From the NCBI RefSeq assembly GCF_008801915.1, contig NZ_VZOV01000003.1, positions 1 through 64,000 on the forward strand: a DNA stretch of 64,000 bases, written 5' to 3'. Every line of letters begins with the position of its first letter. The first letter of the stretch is position 1. Origin of the DNA: Cupriavidus gilardii. Lineage in GTDB: Bacteria; Pseudomonadota; Gammaproteobacteria; Burkholderiales; Burkholderiaceae. The position numbers and the translations under genes are program-made. A model generated the notes under the pieces. That model had not been told where the DNA came from, searched no databases, and saw nothing but the letters and a program-made list of their open reading frames with translations. Shown here in pieces: positions 1-12,694 of the stretch.

Positions 1-143
1 CACAGCCGCAGGCGCAGGCGCAGCCGTCCGCCTCGGCGCCCGAAGCCGCGGCCGCGCCAGCCGGTGCGGCGCCGTCGCAGCCCGCCGGCGAGCCGGCCAG
101 CGAGCGCGCCGCCAGCGCCGGTCCCGCCTACACCCTCAAATAA
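1..143 (+). CDS. C-terminal tail of an upstream gene, probably bamE
   Basis: Only the last 46 codons are inside the window, in the frame that begins at base 3 and ends with TAA at 141-143. The tail is almost entirely Pro, Ala, Gln and Ser and ends in the residues AYTLK. Low-complexity Pro/Ala tails are seen on the outer-membrane assembly lipoprotein BamE of Burkholderiales, and bamE commonly lies just upstream of dapB there. The assignment therefore rests on gene order and composition; no BamE core domain is visible. A TonB-like or other Pro/Ala-tailed protein is possible. Confidence 0.45.
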   Translation, partial: QPQAQAQPSASAPEAAAAPAGAAPSQPAGEPASERAASAGPAYTLK

Positions 144-255
144 GATAAGCAGCAGGGGCGCGGACCTTCGCCCAGTCGCCCATGCCGTGGCATCGGCGCC
201 GCGGCGCGCGTGGCCCAATCACGCTGCGCCGGGCGCCGTTCCAGTCTTGTTGTCC

Positions 256-285
256 TGTCATTCGCTGTCATCCGCTGTTATTCGC
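256..285 (+). repeat. Three tandem 10-bp repeats upstream of dapB
   Basis: Three consecutive copies read TGTCATTCGC, TGTCATCCGC and TGTTATTCGC. They end 29 bases before the dapB start codon. The 10-bp spacing matches about one helical turn. The copies differ by one or two bases, so this is a degenerate tandem repeat rather than a perfect slippage tract. Confidence 0.7.
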
Positions 286-314
286 CTGATTTCTTTCCGG
301 GGAACCGACTCGCC

Positions 315-1112
315 ATGAAACTCGCTATTGCCGGCGCCTCCGGCCGCATGGGCCGCATGTTGATCGAATATGTGCTGGACGCCGAGGGCGTGACGCTGGC
401 CGGCGCGCTCGACGTGCCAGGCGCGGCCGCGCTGGGGCAGGACGCGGGCCTGTTTCTCGGCCGCCAAACCGGTGTCACGATCACCTCGGACATCGAGGCC
501 GCCCTGTCCAGTGCCGACTGCCTGATCGACTTCACCCGTCCCGAAGGCACGCTGGCCCACGTGCAGGTGGCGCGTCGGCTCGGCGTCAAGATGGTGATCG
601 GCACCACCGGCTTCGACGAGGCCGGCAAGGCGGCTCTGGCAGAGGCCGCGCAGTCGATTGGCGTGGTCTTCGCCGCCAATATGAGTGTCGGCGTCAACGC
701 GACCTTCAAGCTGCTGGAGGTCGCGGCGAAGATGCTGTCCTCCGGCTACGACATCGAGATCATCGAGGCGCACCATCGGCACAAGGTGGACGCGCCCTCG
801 GGCACCGCGCTGAAGATGGGCGAGGTCATCGCCGAGGCGCTCGGCCGCGACCTGAAGACCTGCGGCGTGTTCGCGCGCGAGGGACATACCGGCGCGCGAG
901 ATCCGAACTCGATCGGCTTTGCCACGGTGCGCGGCGGCGATATCGTCGGCGACCACACGGTGCTGTTCGCCGGCATCGGCGAGCGCATCGAGATCACCCA
1001 CAAATCCTCGAGCCGCCAGTCGTATGCCGATGGCGCGGTGCGGGCCGCCCGCTTCCTGGCGGACAAGCCCAACGGGATGTTCGACATGCAGGACGTGCTG
1101 GGCCTGAAGTAA
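315..1112 (+). CDS. dapB: 4-hydroxy-tetrahydrodipicolinate reductase
   Basis: DapB catalyses the NAD(P)H-dependent reduction step of the diaminopimelate/lysine pathway in the cytoplasm. The 265-residue length is normal for the family. The dinucleotide-binding loop GASGRMG lies at residues 7-13, GTTG at 96-99, and the family signature [15 protein letters not shown] at 151-165, which contains the catalytic histidine pair and lysine. I start at the ATG at 315 because the Rossmann fold begins immediately there. An in-frame extension back to 210 encodes an unrelated Arg/Cys-rich stretch. leuS follows in the same direction after a repeat-bearing gap of 237 bases. Confidence 0.97.
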   Translation: MKLAIAGASGRMGRMLIEYVLDAEGVTLAGALDVPGAAALGQDAGLFLGRQTGVTITSDIEAALSSADCLIDFTRPEGTLAHVQVARRLGVKMVIGTTGFDEAGKAALAEAAQSIGVVFAANMSVGVNATFKLLEVAAKMLSSGYDIEIIEAHHRHKVDAPSGTALKMGEVIAEALGRDLKTCGVFAREGHTGARDPNSIGFATVRGGDIVGDHTVLFAGIGERIEITHKSSSRQSYADGAVRAARFLADKPNGMFDMQDVLGLK

Positions 1113-3974
<2,862 letters not shown>

Positions 3975-4036
3975 GGCGGGCCGTCCCGCAAGGCATCCCG
4001 CCGCCGCGCCATCGTCCCAATCAAAGGAATCGCGCC

Positions 4037-4543
4037 ATGACTAGACCGAACCCGAATCGCCGCGCCGTGCTGGCTGCGCTGCTGGCCGCCGGTGCGCTGG
4101 CCGGCTGCGGCTTCCATTTGCGCGGCAGCTCGGACTTCGCCTTCAAGCGGCTGTATGTCGGCATCCCGAAGAACTCGCTGATGGGTGCGGAACTGACCCG
4201 CGCGATCCAGGGCGGCTCCGACACCATCGTCGTCACCGACCCGAAGCAGGCCGACGCGCTGCTCGACGTGCTGGAGGACACCCGCACGCGGACCGTGCTG
4301 TCGATCACGACGGCCGGCGTGGTGCGCGAATACCGGCTGACGCAGCGCTTCACGTTCCGGCTGCGCGATGCCGCCGGCCGCGAGATGATCGCGCCGTCGC
4401 AGATGGTGCTGTTCCGCGACCTGACCTACAACGAGGCCAACGCGCTGGCCAAGGGCTACGAGGAAGAGCAGCTCTATCGCGACATGCAGCGCGACATCGT
4501 GCAGCAGCTGATGCGCCGGCTCGCCGCCGCCAAGCCGGCCTGA
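4037..4543 (+). CDS. lptE: LPS-assembly lipoprotein LptE
   Basis: LptE is the outer-membrane lipoprotein that plugs the LptD barrel and helps deliver lipopolysaccharide to the cell surface. The 168-residue product has a basic N-terminus, a hydrophobic stretch and a lipobox LAGC with the lipidated cysteine at residue 24, followed by GFHLRG, typical of LptE/RlpB. The gene sits between leuS and holA, as in most proteobacteria, which strengthens the call. A good purine-rich site (AAAGGAA) lies 11 bases before the ATG. Confidence 0.95.
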   Translation: MTRPNPNRRAVLAALLAAGALAGCGFHLRGSSDFAFKRLYVGIPKNSLMGAELTRAIQGGSDTIVVTDPKQADALLDVLEDTRTRTVLSITTAGVVREYRLTQRFTFRLRDAAGREMIAPSQMVLFRDLTYNEANALAKGYEEEQLYRDMQRDIVQQLMRRLAAAKPA

Positions 4544-4620
4544 GGCCGCGCATGGCGCGATCGCAAGCACGACCGGCACGATAGGCAAGACAGACAAGTC
4601 ACGCGGACACGGCCCAGCGG

Positions 4621-5676
4621 ATGCAGCTCAAGCTCGACGCTCTCGACGGTCACCTGCGCCAGGCACAGACGCGTGGCCTGGCGCCGCTGTACGTGGTGCA
4701 CGGCGACGAGCATCTGCTGGTGCTCGAGGCGGTCGATCGTCTGCGCCAGGCCGCGCGCGAGGCAGGCTACAGCGAGCGCGACGTGCTGGTGTCCGAGCGC
4801 GGCTTCCAGTGGAGCCAGTTGCTGGAGGCGCAGCAATCGATGTCGCTGTTCGGCGACCGCAAGATCGTCGAGCTGCGCATTCCGTCGGGCAAGCCCGGCA
4901 AGGAAGGCGGCGAGGTGCTGCGCGCGGTGGCGGCGCAGCTGGCGGGCGCCCAGTCCGCGTCCGATCTGGTGATGCTGATCACGCTGCCGCGGCTGGACTT
5001 CGCCGCGTCGAAATCGGCGTGGTTCCAGGCGCTCGAAGGCGCCGGCGTCTCGATCAAGGTCGACAACGTCGATCGCACGCGGCTGCCGGCCTGGGTCGGC
5101 GAGCGGCTGGCGTTGCAGAACCAGCGTGTGGAACCGGGCGAACCGGGCCGCCGCGCGCTGCAGTTCATCGCGGACAAGGTCGAAGGCAACCTGCTGGCCG
5201 CGCATCAGGAAATCCAGAAGCTCGGCCTGCTGTACCCGGCCGGCGTGCTGACCTTCGACCAGGTCCACGACGCGGTGCTCAATGTCGCGCGCTACGACGT
5301 CTTCAAGCTGTCGGAGGCGATGCTGGGCGGCGACGTGCCGCGGCTGGTGCGGATGCTGGAAGGACTGCGCGGCGAGGGCGAGGCCACGGTGCTGGTGCTG
5401 TGGGCGCTGACCGAGGAAATTCGCGTATTATCCAAGGTCCGGCAGGGGCTGGCCGGCGGCAAGCCGATGGGCGTGCTGACCCGCGAGCTGCGCATCTGGG
5501 GACCGCGCGAGAAGCTGGTGCCGCAGGCCGCGCAGCGGCTGTCCACCGAGCGCCTCGAAGCCGCGCTGGCGATGGCCGCGAAGCTGGACCGGCAGACCAA
5601 GGGACTGCGCGTCGACGGCATGCCGGCCGAGCCGTGGGACGGTCTGCTGCAGCTGGCGCTGATGATCGCGCGCTGA
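4621..5676 (+). CDS. holA: DNA polymerase III delta subunit
   Basis: HolA is the delta subunit of the clamp loader; it opens the beta sliding clamp. The 351-residue length fits the family. The N-terminal stretch [20 protein letters not shown] is characteristic of the delta AAA+-like fold, which lacks a functional Walker A. The gene follows lptE at a distance of 77 bases and is followed by proA. The ribosome-binding site is weak, so coupling with lptE is possible. Confidence 0.95.
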   Translation: MQLKLDALDGHLRQAQTRGLAPLYVVHGDEHLLVLEAVDRLRQAAREAGYSERDVLVSERGFQWSQLLEAQQSMSLFGDRKIVELRIPSGKPGKEGGEVLRAVAAQLAGAQSASDLVMLITLPRLDFAASKSAWFQALEGAGVSIKVDNVDRTRLPAWVGERLALQNQRVEPGEPGRRALQFIADKVEGNLLAAHQEIQKLGLLYPAGVLTFDQVHDAVLNVARYDVFKLSEAMLGGDVPRLVRMLEGLRGEGEATVLVLWALTEEIRVLSKVRQGLAGGKPMGVLTRELRIWGPREKLVPQAAQRLSTERLEAALAMAAKLDRQTKGLRVDGMPAEPWDGLLQLALMIAR

Positions 5677-5795
5677 TCGGCCGCCGATCCAACCCTGGGC
5701 TGCGGCCGAGCGCCGCCGGAACCCGCGACGCCGCGCCGCCCGCAGCGCGGGCCGCCAAATACAAGATTGCCAGGCCGCACCGACCGGCCCCCGAT

Positions 5796-7076
5796 ATGAA
5801 CGAGCTCGACCTCTACCAGTACATGGACCGCGTCGGCCGCCAGGCCCGCGCCGCGTCGCGCGCGATGGCGCGCGCATCGACCGCCGACAAGAACCGCGCG
5901 CTGCTGACCATCGCCGCCGCGATCCGCCGCGACGCCGAGCAGTTGAAGGCCGTCAATGCGCGCGATGTCGAGCGTGCCCGCGCCAACGGCCAGGACGCCG
6001 CCTTCGTCGACCGGCTGACCCTGTCGGACAAGGCCATCGCGACGATGGCCGCGGGCCTGGAGCAGATCGCCGCGCTGCCCGATCCGATCGGCGAGATCGG
6101 CAACATGAAATACCGGCCGACCGGCATCCAGGTCGGCCAGATGCGTGTGCCGCTCGGCGTGATCGGCATCATCTACGAGTCGCGTCCCAATGTGACGATC
6201 GACGCCGCGGCGCTGTGCCTGAAGTCTGGAAACGCGACCATCCTGCGCGGCGGTTCGGAAGCGATCGAATCGAACACCGCGCTGGCCAGACTGGTCGCCG
6301 AAGGGCTGGCCGAAGCCGGTCTGCCGGCCGAGGCGGTGCAGGTCATCGAGACCACCGACCGCGCCGCGGTCGGCCGGCTGATCACGATGACCGAATATGT
6401 CGACGTGATCGTGCCGCGCGGCGGCAAGAGCCTGATCGCGCGGCTGATGGAAGAGGCGCGCGTGCCGATGATCAAGCATCTGGACGGCATCTGCCACGTC
6501 TACGTCGACGGCGACGCCGACCTCGACAAGGCCGTGCGCATCTGCGACAACGCCAAGACGCAGCGCTACGCGCCGTGCAACACGATGGAAACGCTGCTGG
6601 TCGCCGAATCGATCGCCGCGCGCGTGCTGCCGCCGCTGTGCACGATCTACCAGCAGAAGGGCGTGGAGCTGCGGGTCTGCCCGGCCACGCGCGCCACGCT
6701 GGAAGCGGCCGGCATCAAAGGCCTGGTCGATGCGACCGAGGAAGACTGGCGCCTCGAATACCTGGCGCCGGTGCTGGCGATCCGCACGGTGTCTGGCCTG
6801 GACGAGGCGATCGCCCATATCAATACCTACGGCTCGGCCCATACCGATTCGATCGTCACCGAGAACTATTCGGCCGGCATGCGTTTCCTGCGCGAGGTCG
6901 ATTCGGCCAGCGTGATGATCAACGCGTCGACCCGTTTTGCGGACGGCTTCGAATACGGCCTCGGCGCGGAGATCGGCATCTCGAACGACAAGCTGCACGC
7001 ACGCGGCCCGGTCGGCCTCGAAGGGCTGACCTCGCTGAAGTACGTGGTGTTCGGCCACGGCGAGATTCGCACGTAA
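5796..7076 (+). CDS. proA: Gamma-glutamyl phosphate reductase
   Basis: ProA reduces gamma-glutamyl phosphate to glutamate semialdehyde with NADPH, the second step of proline synthesis. The product is 426 residues. The catalytic cysteine is C261 in the context [13 protein letters not shown], and the C-terminal [13 protein letters not shown] is a family hallmark. The ATG at 5796 is used because [18 protein letters not shown] matches the expected helical N-terminus. The partner kinase gene proB is not in this window; proC is at 43.3-44.2 kb. Confidence 0.97.
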   Translation: MNELDLYQYMDRVGRQARAASRAMARASTADKNRALLTIAAAIRRDAEQLKAVNARDVERARANGQDAAFVDRLTLSDKAIATMAAGLEQIAALPDPIGEIGNMKYRPTGIQVGQMRVPLGVIGIIYESRPNVTIDAAALCLKSGNATILRGGSEAIESNTALARLVAEGLAEAGLPAEAVQVIETTDRAAVGRLITMTEYVDVIVPRGGKSLIARLMEEARVPMIKHLDGICHVYVDGDADLDKAVRICDNAKTQRYAPCNTMETLLVAESIAARVLPPLCTIYQQKGVELRVCPATRATLEAAGIKGLVDATEEDWRLEYLAPVLAIRTVSGLDEAIAHINTYGSAHTDSIVTENYSAGMRFLREVDSASVMINASTRFADGFEYGLGAEIGISNDKLHARGPVGLEGLTSLKYVVFGHGEIRT

Positions 7077-7100
7077 ATCGCCGCGTCATACGGATCGCCG

Positions 7101-7523
7101 ATGCTCTGGGTCAAATCGCTGCATATCGTCTTCGTCGTCTCCTGGTTCGCCGGGCTGTTCTATCTGCCGCGCATCTTCGTCAATCTGGCGATGGAGACCG
7201 ATCCCGCCGCGGTGGCGCGGCTGCTGGCGATGGCGCGCAAGCTGCTGCGCTTCATGACGATGCTGGCGATCCCCGCGCTGGCGTTCGGCCTGTGGCTCTA
7301 TCTGGGCTATGGCATCGGGCTCGGCCCGGGGCAGGGCTGGATGCATGCCAAGCTGGCGCTGGTGCTGGTGCTGCTCGGCTATCACCATGGCTGCGCGGTG
7401 CTGCTGCGCAAGTTCGAGGCCGGCCGCAATACCCGCTCGCACCGCTTCTACCGCTGGTTCAACGAACTGCCGGTGCTGGTGCTGCTGGCGATCGTGGTGC
7501 TGGTGGTGGTCAAGCCATTCTGA
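7101..7523 (+). CDS. hemJ: HemJ-type protoporphyrinogen IX oxidase (CopD/UPF0093 family)
   Basis: HemJ converts protoporphyrinogen IX to protoporphyrin IX in haem synthesis in bacteria lacking HemG or HemY. The 140-residue protein has four hydrophobic segments and starts MLWVKSLHIVFVVSWFAGLF, with a histidine in the first membrane helix. It also carries HHGC and the conserved RFYRWFNELPVL stretch near the C-terminus. It sits 24 bases after proA in the same direction. The family is clear. The enzymatic role is from family knowledge, and no other protoporphyrinogen oxidase gene is seen here. Confidence 0.88.
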   Translation: MLWVKSLHIVFVVSWFAGLFYLPRIFVNLAMETDPAAVARLLAMARKLLRFMTMLAIPALAFGLWLYLGYGIGLGPGQGWMHAKLALVLVLLGYHHGCAVLLRKFEAGRNTRSHRFYRWFNELPVLVLLAIVVLVVVKPF

Positions 7524-7562
7524 TGCCGTATTTCTCCGCCTGAACCTGTCCCCGAGGATCCG

Positions 7563-8168
7563 ATGAGCAAGCAGATCGACTACTACTTCTCGCCGCAGTC
7601 GCCGTACGTCTATCTCGGCCATGCGCGCTTTACCGAGATCGCGGCCCGTCATGGCGCCCAGGTCAATCTGAAGCCGTGCGACCTGGGCAAGGTGTTCGCG
7701 ACCTCGGGCGGTCTGCCGCTGGCCCAGCGGCCGCCGCAGCGCCAGGCCTACCGGCTGATCGAACTGGCGCGCTGGCGCGACTACCTCGGCGTGCCGCTCA
7801 ATCTGGAGCCGAAGTACTTTCCGGTCTCGGGCGACGCCGCCAGCCGGCTGATCATCGCGGCGCGGCTGGCCCATGGCACCGCGCGCGCGATGGCGCTGCT
7901 GGGCGCGATCGGACACGCGCTGTGGGCGCAGGAGCGTAATATCGCCGATGCCGCCACGCTGGCCGAGCTGGCCGACCGCCTGGACTTCGATGGCGCGGCG
8001 CTGCTCAAGGCCAGCGAAGGGCAGGGGGTGCAGGAGGAATACGCGCGCCATACGCAGGACGCGATTTCGGCCGGCGTGTTCGGCGCGCCATGGTATGTCT
8101 ACGACGGCCAGCCGTACTGGGGCCAGGACCGGCTGGACTTCCTCGACCGCGCGCTGGCGGCCGCCTGA
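7563..8168 (+). CDS. 2-hydroxychromene-2-carboxylate isomerase-like (DsbA superfamily)
   Basis: Thioredoxin-fold, glutathione-dependent isomerase of the kappa-GST/HCCA isomerase family, 201 residues. The N-terminal YYFSPQSPYVYLGH contains the serine (S13) expected to activate glutathione in place of a CXXC motif. The C-terminal GVFGAPWYVYDGQPYWGQDR is a strong family signature. In naphthalene degraders such enzymes isomerise hydroxychromene carboxylate. No ring-degradation genes are nearby, so the physiological substrate is unknown. It is probably co-transcribed with hemJ (39-base gap) and is followed by a clear terminator. Confidence 0.88.
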   Translation: MSKQIDYYFSPQSPYVYLGHARFTEIAARHGAQVNLKPCDLGKVFATSGGLPLAQRPPQRQAYRLIELARWRDYLGVPLNLEPKYFPVSGDAASRLIIAARLAHGTARAMALLGAIGHALWAQERNIADAATLAELADRLDFDGAALLKASEGQGVQEEYARHTQDAISAGVFGAPWYVYDGQPYWGQDRLDFLDRALAAA

Positions 8169-8205
8169 GGCGATCCCTGCCGGCCCGGGCCGGCGCCGGC
8201 GCCCC

Positions 8206-8232
8206 CGTCCGCCACGGCGGACGTTTTTGTTT
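8206..8232 (+). terminator. Rho-independent terminator after the isomerase gene
   Basis: CGTCCGCC and GGCGGACG pair as an 8-bp stem with a very short loop. TTTTTGTTT follows directly. It separates the dapB-to-isomerase run from the methyltransferase gene that starts at 8313. Confidence 0.85.
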
Positions 8233-8312
8233 GAAGCGGCTTGTGCCGCCGTTTCGCCTGCTGTTTGTTTGACCTGTCGCGACCCCATTCGACCTTTTGC
8301 CGGACCGCTGTA

Positions 8313-9578
8313 ATGACCCAAGCCTTCTTCGCCCCCTGCCCGCGCGGCCTCGAGAGCGCGCTCGCCGATGAGCTGCGCGAGATCGCCGTGCGGCCCGATG
8401 TCGACGCCCTGGCGCCGTTCGACGTCCATCGCGAGGTGCCGGGCGGCGTCAGCTTTTCCGGCGACATGGCGGCCGCGTACGCGGTCAACCTGCATTCGCG
8501 CATCGCCAGCCGCGTGCTGCTGCGGGTCGCCGCTCGCGGGTACCGGCACGAGGACGACATCTACGAGCTGGCGCGCGCGCAGCGCTGGGACCAGTGGTTC
8601 GGTCCGGACGAGACCATCAAGATCGAACTGACCGCGCACCGCTCGCCGCTGCGCAGCCTGAACTTCACCGCGCTGCGGGTCAAGGACGGCGTCTGCGACG
8701 CGATGCGGGAGCGTCTGGGCGCGCGGCCCAGCGTCGACACCGCCAGCCCCGACGTACGGATCTACGCGCACCTGACCGAGCACGACTGCACGCTGTACCT
8801 GGACACCACCGGCGAGCCGCTGTTCAAGCGCGGCTGGCGCATGGAGAAGGGAGAGGCGCCGCTGAAGGAGAATCTGGCCGCAGGCATCCTGCGGCTGGCC
8901 GGCTGGACGCCGGGCAAGACCGCGCGGCCCTTCTACGATCCGATGTGCGGCAGCGGCACGTTCCTGGTCGAGGCCGCGCAGGTCGCGCTGGGCCTCGCCC
9001 CCGGCGCGGCACGCAGCTTTGCCTTCGAATGGCTCAAGGGAATCAACCTGAAGCCGTGGAAGGCGCTCAAGAGCGAGGCCCAGGCCGCGAGCCAGCGCGC
9101 TGCCGCGGCTGCAACGTCCGCGGCGGCGGACCTGGCCATTGCCGGCAGCGATATCTCGACCGACATGCTGGCGATGGCGAGCGCCAACTGGCGGCGTGCC
9201 GGCTTGCCGGGCGAGCTGCGCGCCAAGCAGGTCGATGCGCGGCACGTGCAGCCGCCGTTCGCGGAACCCGGCCTGTTGCTGCTGAACCCGCCCTATGGCG
9301 AGCGGATCGCGGTGCGCGGCCAGCGCCGGCCTGCATTCGACGAGGCGCCGGTGGACAGCGCCGAGGAAGACGCCGCCAACCAGTTCGCCAGCGCATTCGC
9401 GACGACGCTGAAGCAGCATTTTGCCGGCTGGGAAGCCTGGATCTTCACCGGCGACCTGTCGCTGCCGCGCCGGCTGCGGCTGAAGGAATCGCGGCGGGTG
9501 CCGCTCTACAACGGCAATATCGAATGCCGCCTGTTCCGCTTCGAGATGGTCAGGGGCGGCAATCGGGCGCAGCCGTAA
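8313..9578 (+). CDS. rlmL: THUMP-domain rRNA guanine/adenine N-methyltransferase, RlmL-type
   Basis: SAM-dependent RNA methyltransferase of the RlmL (COG0116) group, 421 residues. It corresponds to the N-terminal part of the fused E. coli RlmKL, so this single-domain form lacks the RlmK half. An N-terminal THUMP region (about 1-160) is followed by a Rossmann fold with DPMCGSGTFLVEAA (SAM loop) and the catalytic LLNPPYGERI. The ATG at 8313 gives the conserved start AFFAPCPRGLE. Upstream in-frame codons lie in the previous terminator region. The exact rRNA position modified is not decidable from sequence alone. Confidence 0.9.
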   Translation: MTQAFFAPCPRGLESALADELREIAVRPDVDALAPFDVHREVPGGVSFSGDMAAAYAVNLHSRIASRVLLRVAARGYRHEDDIYELARAQRWDQWFGPDETIKIELTAHRSPLRSLNFTALRVKDGVCDAMRERLGARPSVDTASPDVRIYAHLTEHDCTLYLDTTGEPLFKRGWRMEKGEAPLKENLAAGILRLAGWTPGKTARPFYDPMCGSGTFLVEAAQVALGLAPGAARSFAFEWLKGINLKPWKALKSEAQAASQRAAAAATSAAADLAIAGSDISTDMLAMASANWRRAGLPGELRAKQVDARHVQPPFAEPGLLLLNPPYGERIAVRGQRRPAFDEAPVDSAEEDAANQFASAFATTLKQHFAGWEAWIFTGDLSLPRRLRLKESRRVPLYNGNIECRLFRFEMVRGGNRAQP

Positions 9579-9605
9579 CGACGGGAGAGGGGAGCAACCG
9601 GGCGG

Positions 9606-10643
9606 TCAGCGCCCCGTCAGACTGCCTTCGTTGCGCTCGAATTCGGTCAGGAAGGTCTTGAAGCTGACTACCGGCTCGTCCAGCAGGTGGCGCGGCAGGT
9701 CGAACAGCGCGTACAGGAATTCCTCGCGGCCCTCGACGCGCTCGGCCGGCAGGCAGTATTGCTCCCAGTCGACGCAGGCCGGCGTGTACATGCCGTTGCC
9801 GGGCCAGAAGAACGGCACGATGCGGCCTTCGCGCAGGCCTTCGGTCAGCGCCGCCGGGGCGTCGTAGGCCTCGGCCGACTCGACCTGGCTCGCCAGGCTG
9901 GTGCGGGTCTCGATCACCATCAGCGTGGCCTGGCCCTGCGCCGTCAGCAGCAGGATGCCGGCCGGATTCGGGTACAGGTAGTACTCGACGAAACCGTAGC
10001 GCGCCGCCAGCTGGCGCACGCGCTCGGCCATCGCGGCATCGGACAGGAACGAGAACGAGTGCCGCGTCAGCAGGTCGCGCAGCGTGTGCGACAGCGTGGT
10101 GAAGTACTGCTGCTGCAGCGCGTCGATCTCCTGGTCCAGCCGCTCGACCATATTGCTGTCGTGCTTCTTGACGTAGCGGTCGATCAGCCCGTGGTTGAAG
10201 CCCTGCACCGCGACGCCCTCGTCGGCGGTGCCGGTCAGCAGGACGGTCTTGCACGGCAGGTCCTGCAGCGCGCGGCAGAACTCGAGCCCGTCCATCTGCG
10301 GCATCGAATAGTCGACCACGATCACGCCCGGCTGCACGAAGCGGTGAATGTCGTGGATCTGCCGGTGGATGCGGTCGATATCGAGCTGCACGGTGCGGCG
10401 CTCGGTCAGGAACGTCAGATCGTCGTGCGTGACGCGCACCGGCAGGAAGCCGGTGAAGCGCGTGGTGTACGCCTCCCGGATCCACTGCAGCGCCTCGCGC
10501 GGGTCGGTGAAGGCGACCACCGGGCGGGTCCGGTCCATCTGGAAGGCGAGGCTGTCCATGAACGAACGGCTGTCGTCGACCAGCACGGTCAGGATCGGAT
10601 GTTGGAAGACCGGCAGATGCCTGTCCTGCGGATTGAATGTCAT
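9606..10643 (-). CDS. Orphan response regulator with unrecognised output domain
   Basis: A 345-residue protein whose first ~165 residues form a CheY-like receiver: acidic pair D23-D24 in VLVDDS, phospho-acceptor D111 in VVDYSMPQMDGLEF, LTGTADEG and the conserved lysine in YVKKH. Between the acidic pair and D111 there is an unusually long insertion of about 50 residues. The C-terminal ~180 residues match no HTH, GGDEF, EAL or HATPase motif I know. The layout recalls the LqsR-type regulators of Legionella-like alpha-hydroxyketone or Phc signalling, but that is a suggestion only. It has its own promoter (10754-10781) and no partner kinase next to it. It is convergent with rlmL. Confidence 0.8.
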   Translation of the reverse strand: MTFNPQDRHLPVFQHPILTVLVDDSRSFMDSLAFQMDRTRPVVAFTDPREALQWIREAYTTRFTGFLPVRVTHDDLTFLTERRTVQLDIDRIHRQIHDIHRFVQPGVIVVDYSMPQMDGLEFCRALQDLPCKTVLLTGTADEGVAVQGFNHGLIDRYVKKHDSNMVERLDQEIDALQQQYFTTLSHTLRDLLTRHSFSFLSDAAMAERVRQLAARYGFVEYYLYPNPAGILLLTAQGQATLMVIETRTSLASQVESAEAYDAPAALTEGLREGRIVPFFWPGNGMYTPACVDWEQYCLPAERVEGREEFLYALFDLPRHLLDEPVVSFKTFLTEFERNEGSLTGR

Positions 10644-10753
10644 GTCGCGTGCGACCCCGGGAGGCGAGAAGCGGGTCCGGCTGCAGCGGGGAGCGCGGGG
10701 CCGGCGCCAGGGCCGCCATGGCCGGCGCAAGCCGGCCCCCGCGGCCGAGGGCC

Positions 10754-10781
10754 AGTATAGCGCGCCGGAGCGGGGGCGCAA
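10754..10781 (-). promoter_or_regulatory. Predicted sigma70 promoter for the orphan response regulator
   Basis: Read on the minus strand, TTGCGC (10781-10776), a 16-base spacer and TATACT (10759-10754) form a good promoter. It lies about 111 bases before the start codon at 10643, so the gene is likely expressed independently of pntB. Confidence 0.55.
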
Positions 10782-10802
10782 CCGGCCCTGCAGCAGGGCC
10801 GG
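10782..10802. terminator. Perfect GC hairpin downstream of pntB
   Basis: CCGGCCCTG and CAGGGCCGG form a perfect 9-bp stem around CAG. It lies 32 bases past the pntB stop codon. No T-run follows on the minus strand, so it is a terminator-like or transcript-end-protecting hairpin rather than a classical intrinsic terminator. Confidence 0.5.
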
Positions 10803-10833
10803 CGGGACGGATCGGCGGGCCGGACCGCCCCGG

Positions 10834-12297
10834 TCAGGCGACCGCCTTGACCATGTCCTCGACCACCTTCTTGGCGTCGCCGAACACCATCATCGTCTTG
10901 TCCATGTAGAACAGCTCGTTGTCGAGCCCGGCGTAGCCGGCCGCCATCGAGCGCTTGTTGACGATGATGGTCTTGGCCTTGTAGGCCTCGAGGATCGGCA
11001 TGCCGGCGATCGGCGAGTTCGGGTCGGTCTTGGCCGCCGGGTTGACCACGTCGTTGGCGCCGAGCACCAGCACCACGTCGGCCTGGCCGAACTCGCTGTT
11101 GATGTCTTCCATTTCGAAGACCTGGTCGTAAGGCACCTCGGCCTCGGCCAGCAGCACGTTCATATGACCCGGCATGCGGCCCGCGACCGGGTGGATCGCG
11201 TACTTCACCGTGACGCCTTTCTCCGACAGCATTTCGGTCAGCTCCTTCAGCGCATGCTGGGCGCGCGCCACCGCCAGGCCGTAGCCGGGCACGATGATCA
11301 CGGTCTCCGCATTGCCCATCAGGAAGGCCGCGTCGTCCGGCGAGCCGGACTTGACGTTGCGCTGCGCCTGCGCGCCGGCGGCGGCCGCGCTGCCGGCCTC
11401 GCCGCCGAAGCCGCCCAGGATCACGTTGAAGAACGAGCGGTTCATCGCCCGGCACATGATGTACGACAGGATCGCGCCGGAGGAGCCGACCAGCGAGCCG
11501 GCGATGATCAGCATCGGGTTGTTCAGCGAGAAGCCGATGCCCGCCGCCGCCCAGCCCGAATACGAGTTCAGCATCGACACCACCACCGGCATGTCGGCGC
11601 CGCCGATCGGAATGATGATCAGCACGCCGAGCACGAAGGCGATTGCCAGCATGACCAGGAAGGGCATCCACTGCTGCGTCATGAAGAAGGCGATGCCGAA
11701 GCCGACCATCGCGACCGCCAGCCCCAGGTTCAGCCAGTGCTGGCCGGCGAATACCACCGGCGCGCCCTGGAACAGCCGGAACTTGTAGCGCCCGGCCAGC
11801 TTGCCGAAGGCGATCACCGAGCCCGAGAACGTGATGGCACCGACGAAGCAGCCGATGAACAGCTCGATGCGGTTGCCCAGCGGAATCTCGTGCGAGCCGG
11901 CCGCGGTGATGCCGAAGGCGGCCGGTTCCGCCACCGCCGCGATGGCGATGAAGACGGCCGCCAGGCCGATCAGCGAGTGCATCGCCGCGACCAGTTCCGG
12001 CATCTTGGTCATCTCGACCTTCTTCGCGACGTAGGCGCCGATGCCGCCGCCGACGACCAGCCCGGCCAGGATCAGGCCGAGTCCGGTGCCGATCGACGAC
12101 TGGCCGATGCCGGCCGCCAGGAACTCGTTCTTCAGCTTGACGATCAGCGCGACCGTGGTCAGCGCCGCGATCGCCATGCCGATCATGCCGAAGGCGTTGC
12201 CGCGGCGCGCGGTGGCCGGATGCGAGAGCCCCTTCAAGGCCTGGATGAAGCAGACCGAGGCCACCAGGTAGAGCAGCGTGACGACGTTCATGCTCAT
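10834..12297 (-). CDS. pntB: NAD(P) transhydrogenase subunit beta
   Basis: PntB provides membrane helices and the NADP(H)-binding domain of the proton-translocating transhydrogenase, which makes NADPH from NADH using the proton gradient. It is 487 residues long with about nine hydrophobic segments in the N-terminal half. The cytoplasmic domain begins near residue 300 and carries [16 protein letters not shown] and [18 protein letters not shown], diagnostic NADP-binding motifs. Its start overlaps the pntAb stop by four bases (ATGA), so the two are translationally coupled. Confidence 0.97.
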   Translation of the reverse strand: MSMNVVTLLYLVASVCFIQALKGLSHPATARRGNAFGMIGMAIAALTTVALIVKLKNEFLAAGIGQSSIGTGLGLILAGLVVGGGIGAYVAKKVEMTKMPELVAAMHSLIGLAAVFIAIAAVAEPAAFGITAAGSHEIPLGNRIELFIGCFVGAITFSGSVIAFGKLAGRYKFRLFQGAPVVFAGQHWLNLGLAVAMVGFGIAFFMTQQWMPFLVMLAIAFVLGVLIIIPIGGADMPVVVSMLNSYSGWAAAGIGFSLNNPMLIIAGSLVGSSGAILSYIMCRAMNRSFFNVILGGFGGEAGSAAAAGAQAQRNVKSGSPDDAAFLMGNAETVIIVPGYGLAVARAQHALKELTEMLSEKGVTVKYAIHPVAGRMPGHMNVLLAEAEVPYDQVFEMEDINSEFGQADVVLVLGANDVVNPAAKTDPNSPIAGMPILEAYKAKTIIVNKRSMAAGYAGLDNELFYMDKTMMVFGDAKKVVEDMVKAVA

Positions 12298-12626
12298 TGC
12301 GCGCCCTCCTTGCTACCGGCCGGTGCCGACTTCTTCGGCTCCTTCTTCTTGAACATTTCCAGCATGCGCTGGGTCACCAGGAAGCCGCCGAACACGTTGA
12401 CCGCGGCCAGGGCCACGGCGAGCGTGCCCATCGCACGGCCGACGCCGCCCTCGGTCAGCCCGGCGGCCAGCATCGCGCCGACGATGATGATCGCCGAGAT
12501 CGCATTGGTGACCGCCATCAGCGGGGTATGCAGCGCCGGCGTGACCGTCCAGACCACGTGGTAGCCCACGTAGATCGCCAGCACGAAGATGATCAGGTTG
12601 ATCACCGTGTGGTTCACCATCTCCAT
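12294..12626 (-). CDS. pntAb: NAD(P) transhydrogenase subunit alpha, part 2
   Basis: This is the membrane part of the alpha subunit, encoded separately as in many alpha- and betaproteobacteria. The 110 residues contain three hydrophobic helices, with [18 protein letters not shown] characteristic of the proton channel, and a Lys-rich tail. A strong GGAGGAG ribosome-binding site precedes the ATG. It overlaps pntB by four bases. Its partner pntAa is not adjacent: panD and a phosphatase gene lie in between. Confidence 0.95.
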   Translation of the reverse strand: MEMVNHTVINLIIFVLAIYVGYHVVWTVTPALHTPLMAVTNAISAIIIVGAMLAAGLTEGGVGRAMGTLAVALAAVNVFGGFLVTQRMLEMFKKKEPKKSAPAGSKEGAQ

Positions 12627-12694
12627 CGACTTCTCCTCCCGTTGCTTGAATTCGGTTATCCGCTTGCCTGCGCGGTTGCCCGCGCAGTTTCCAG

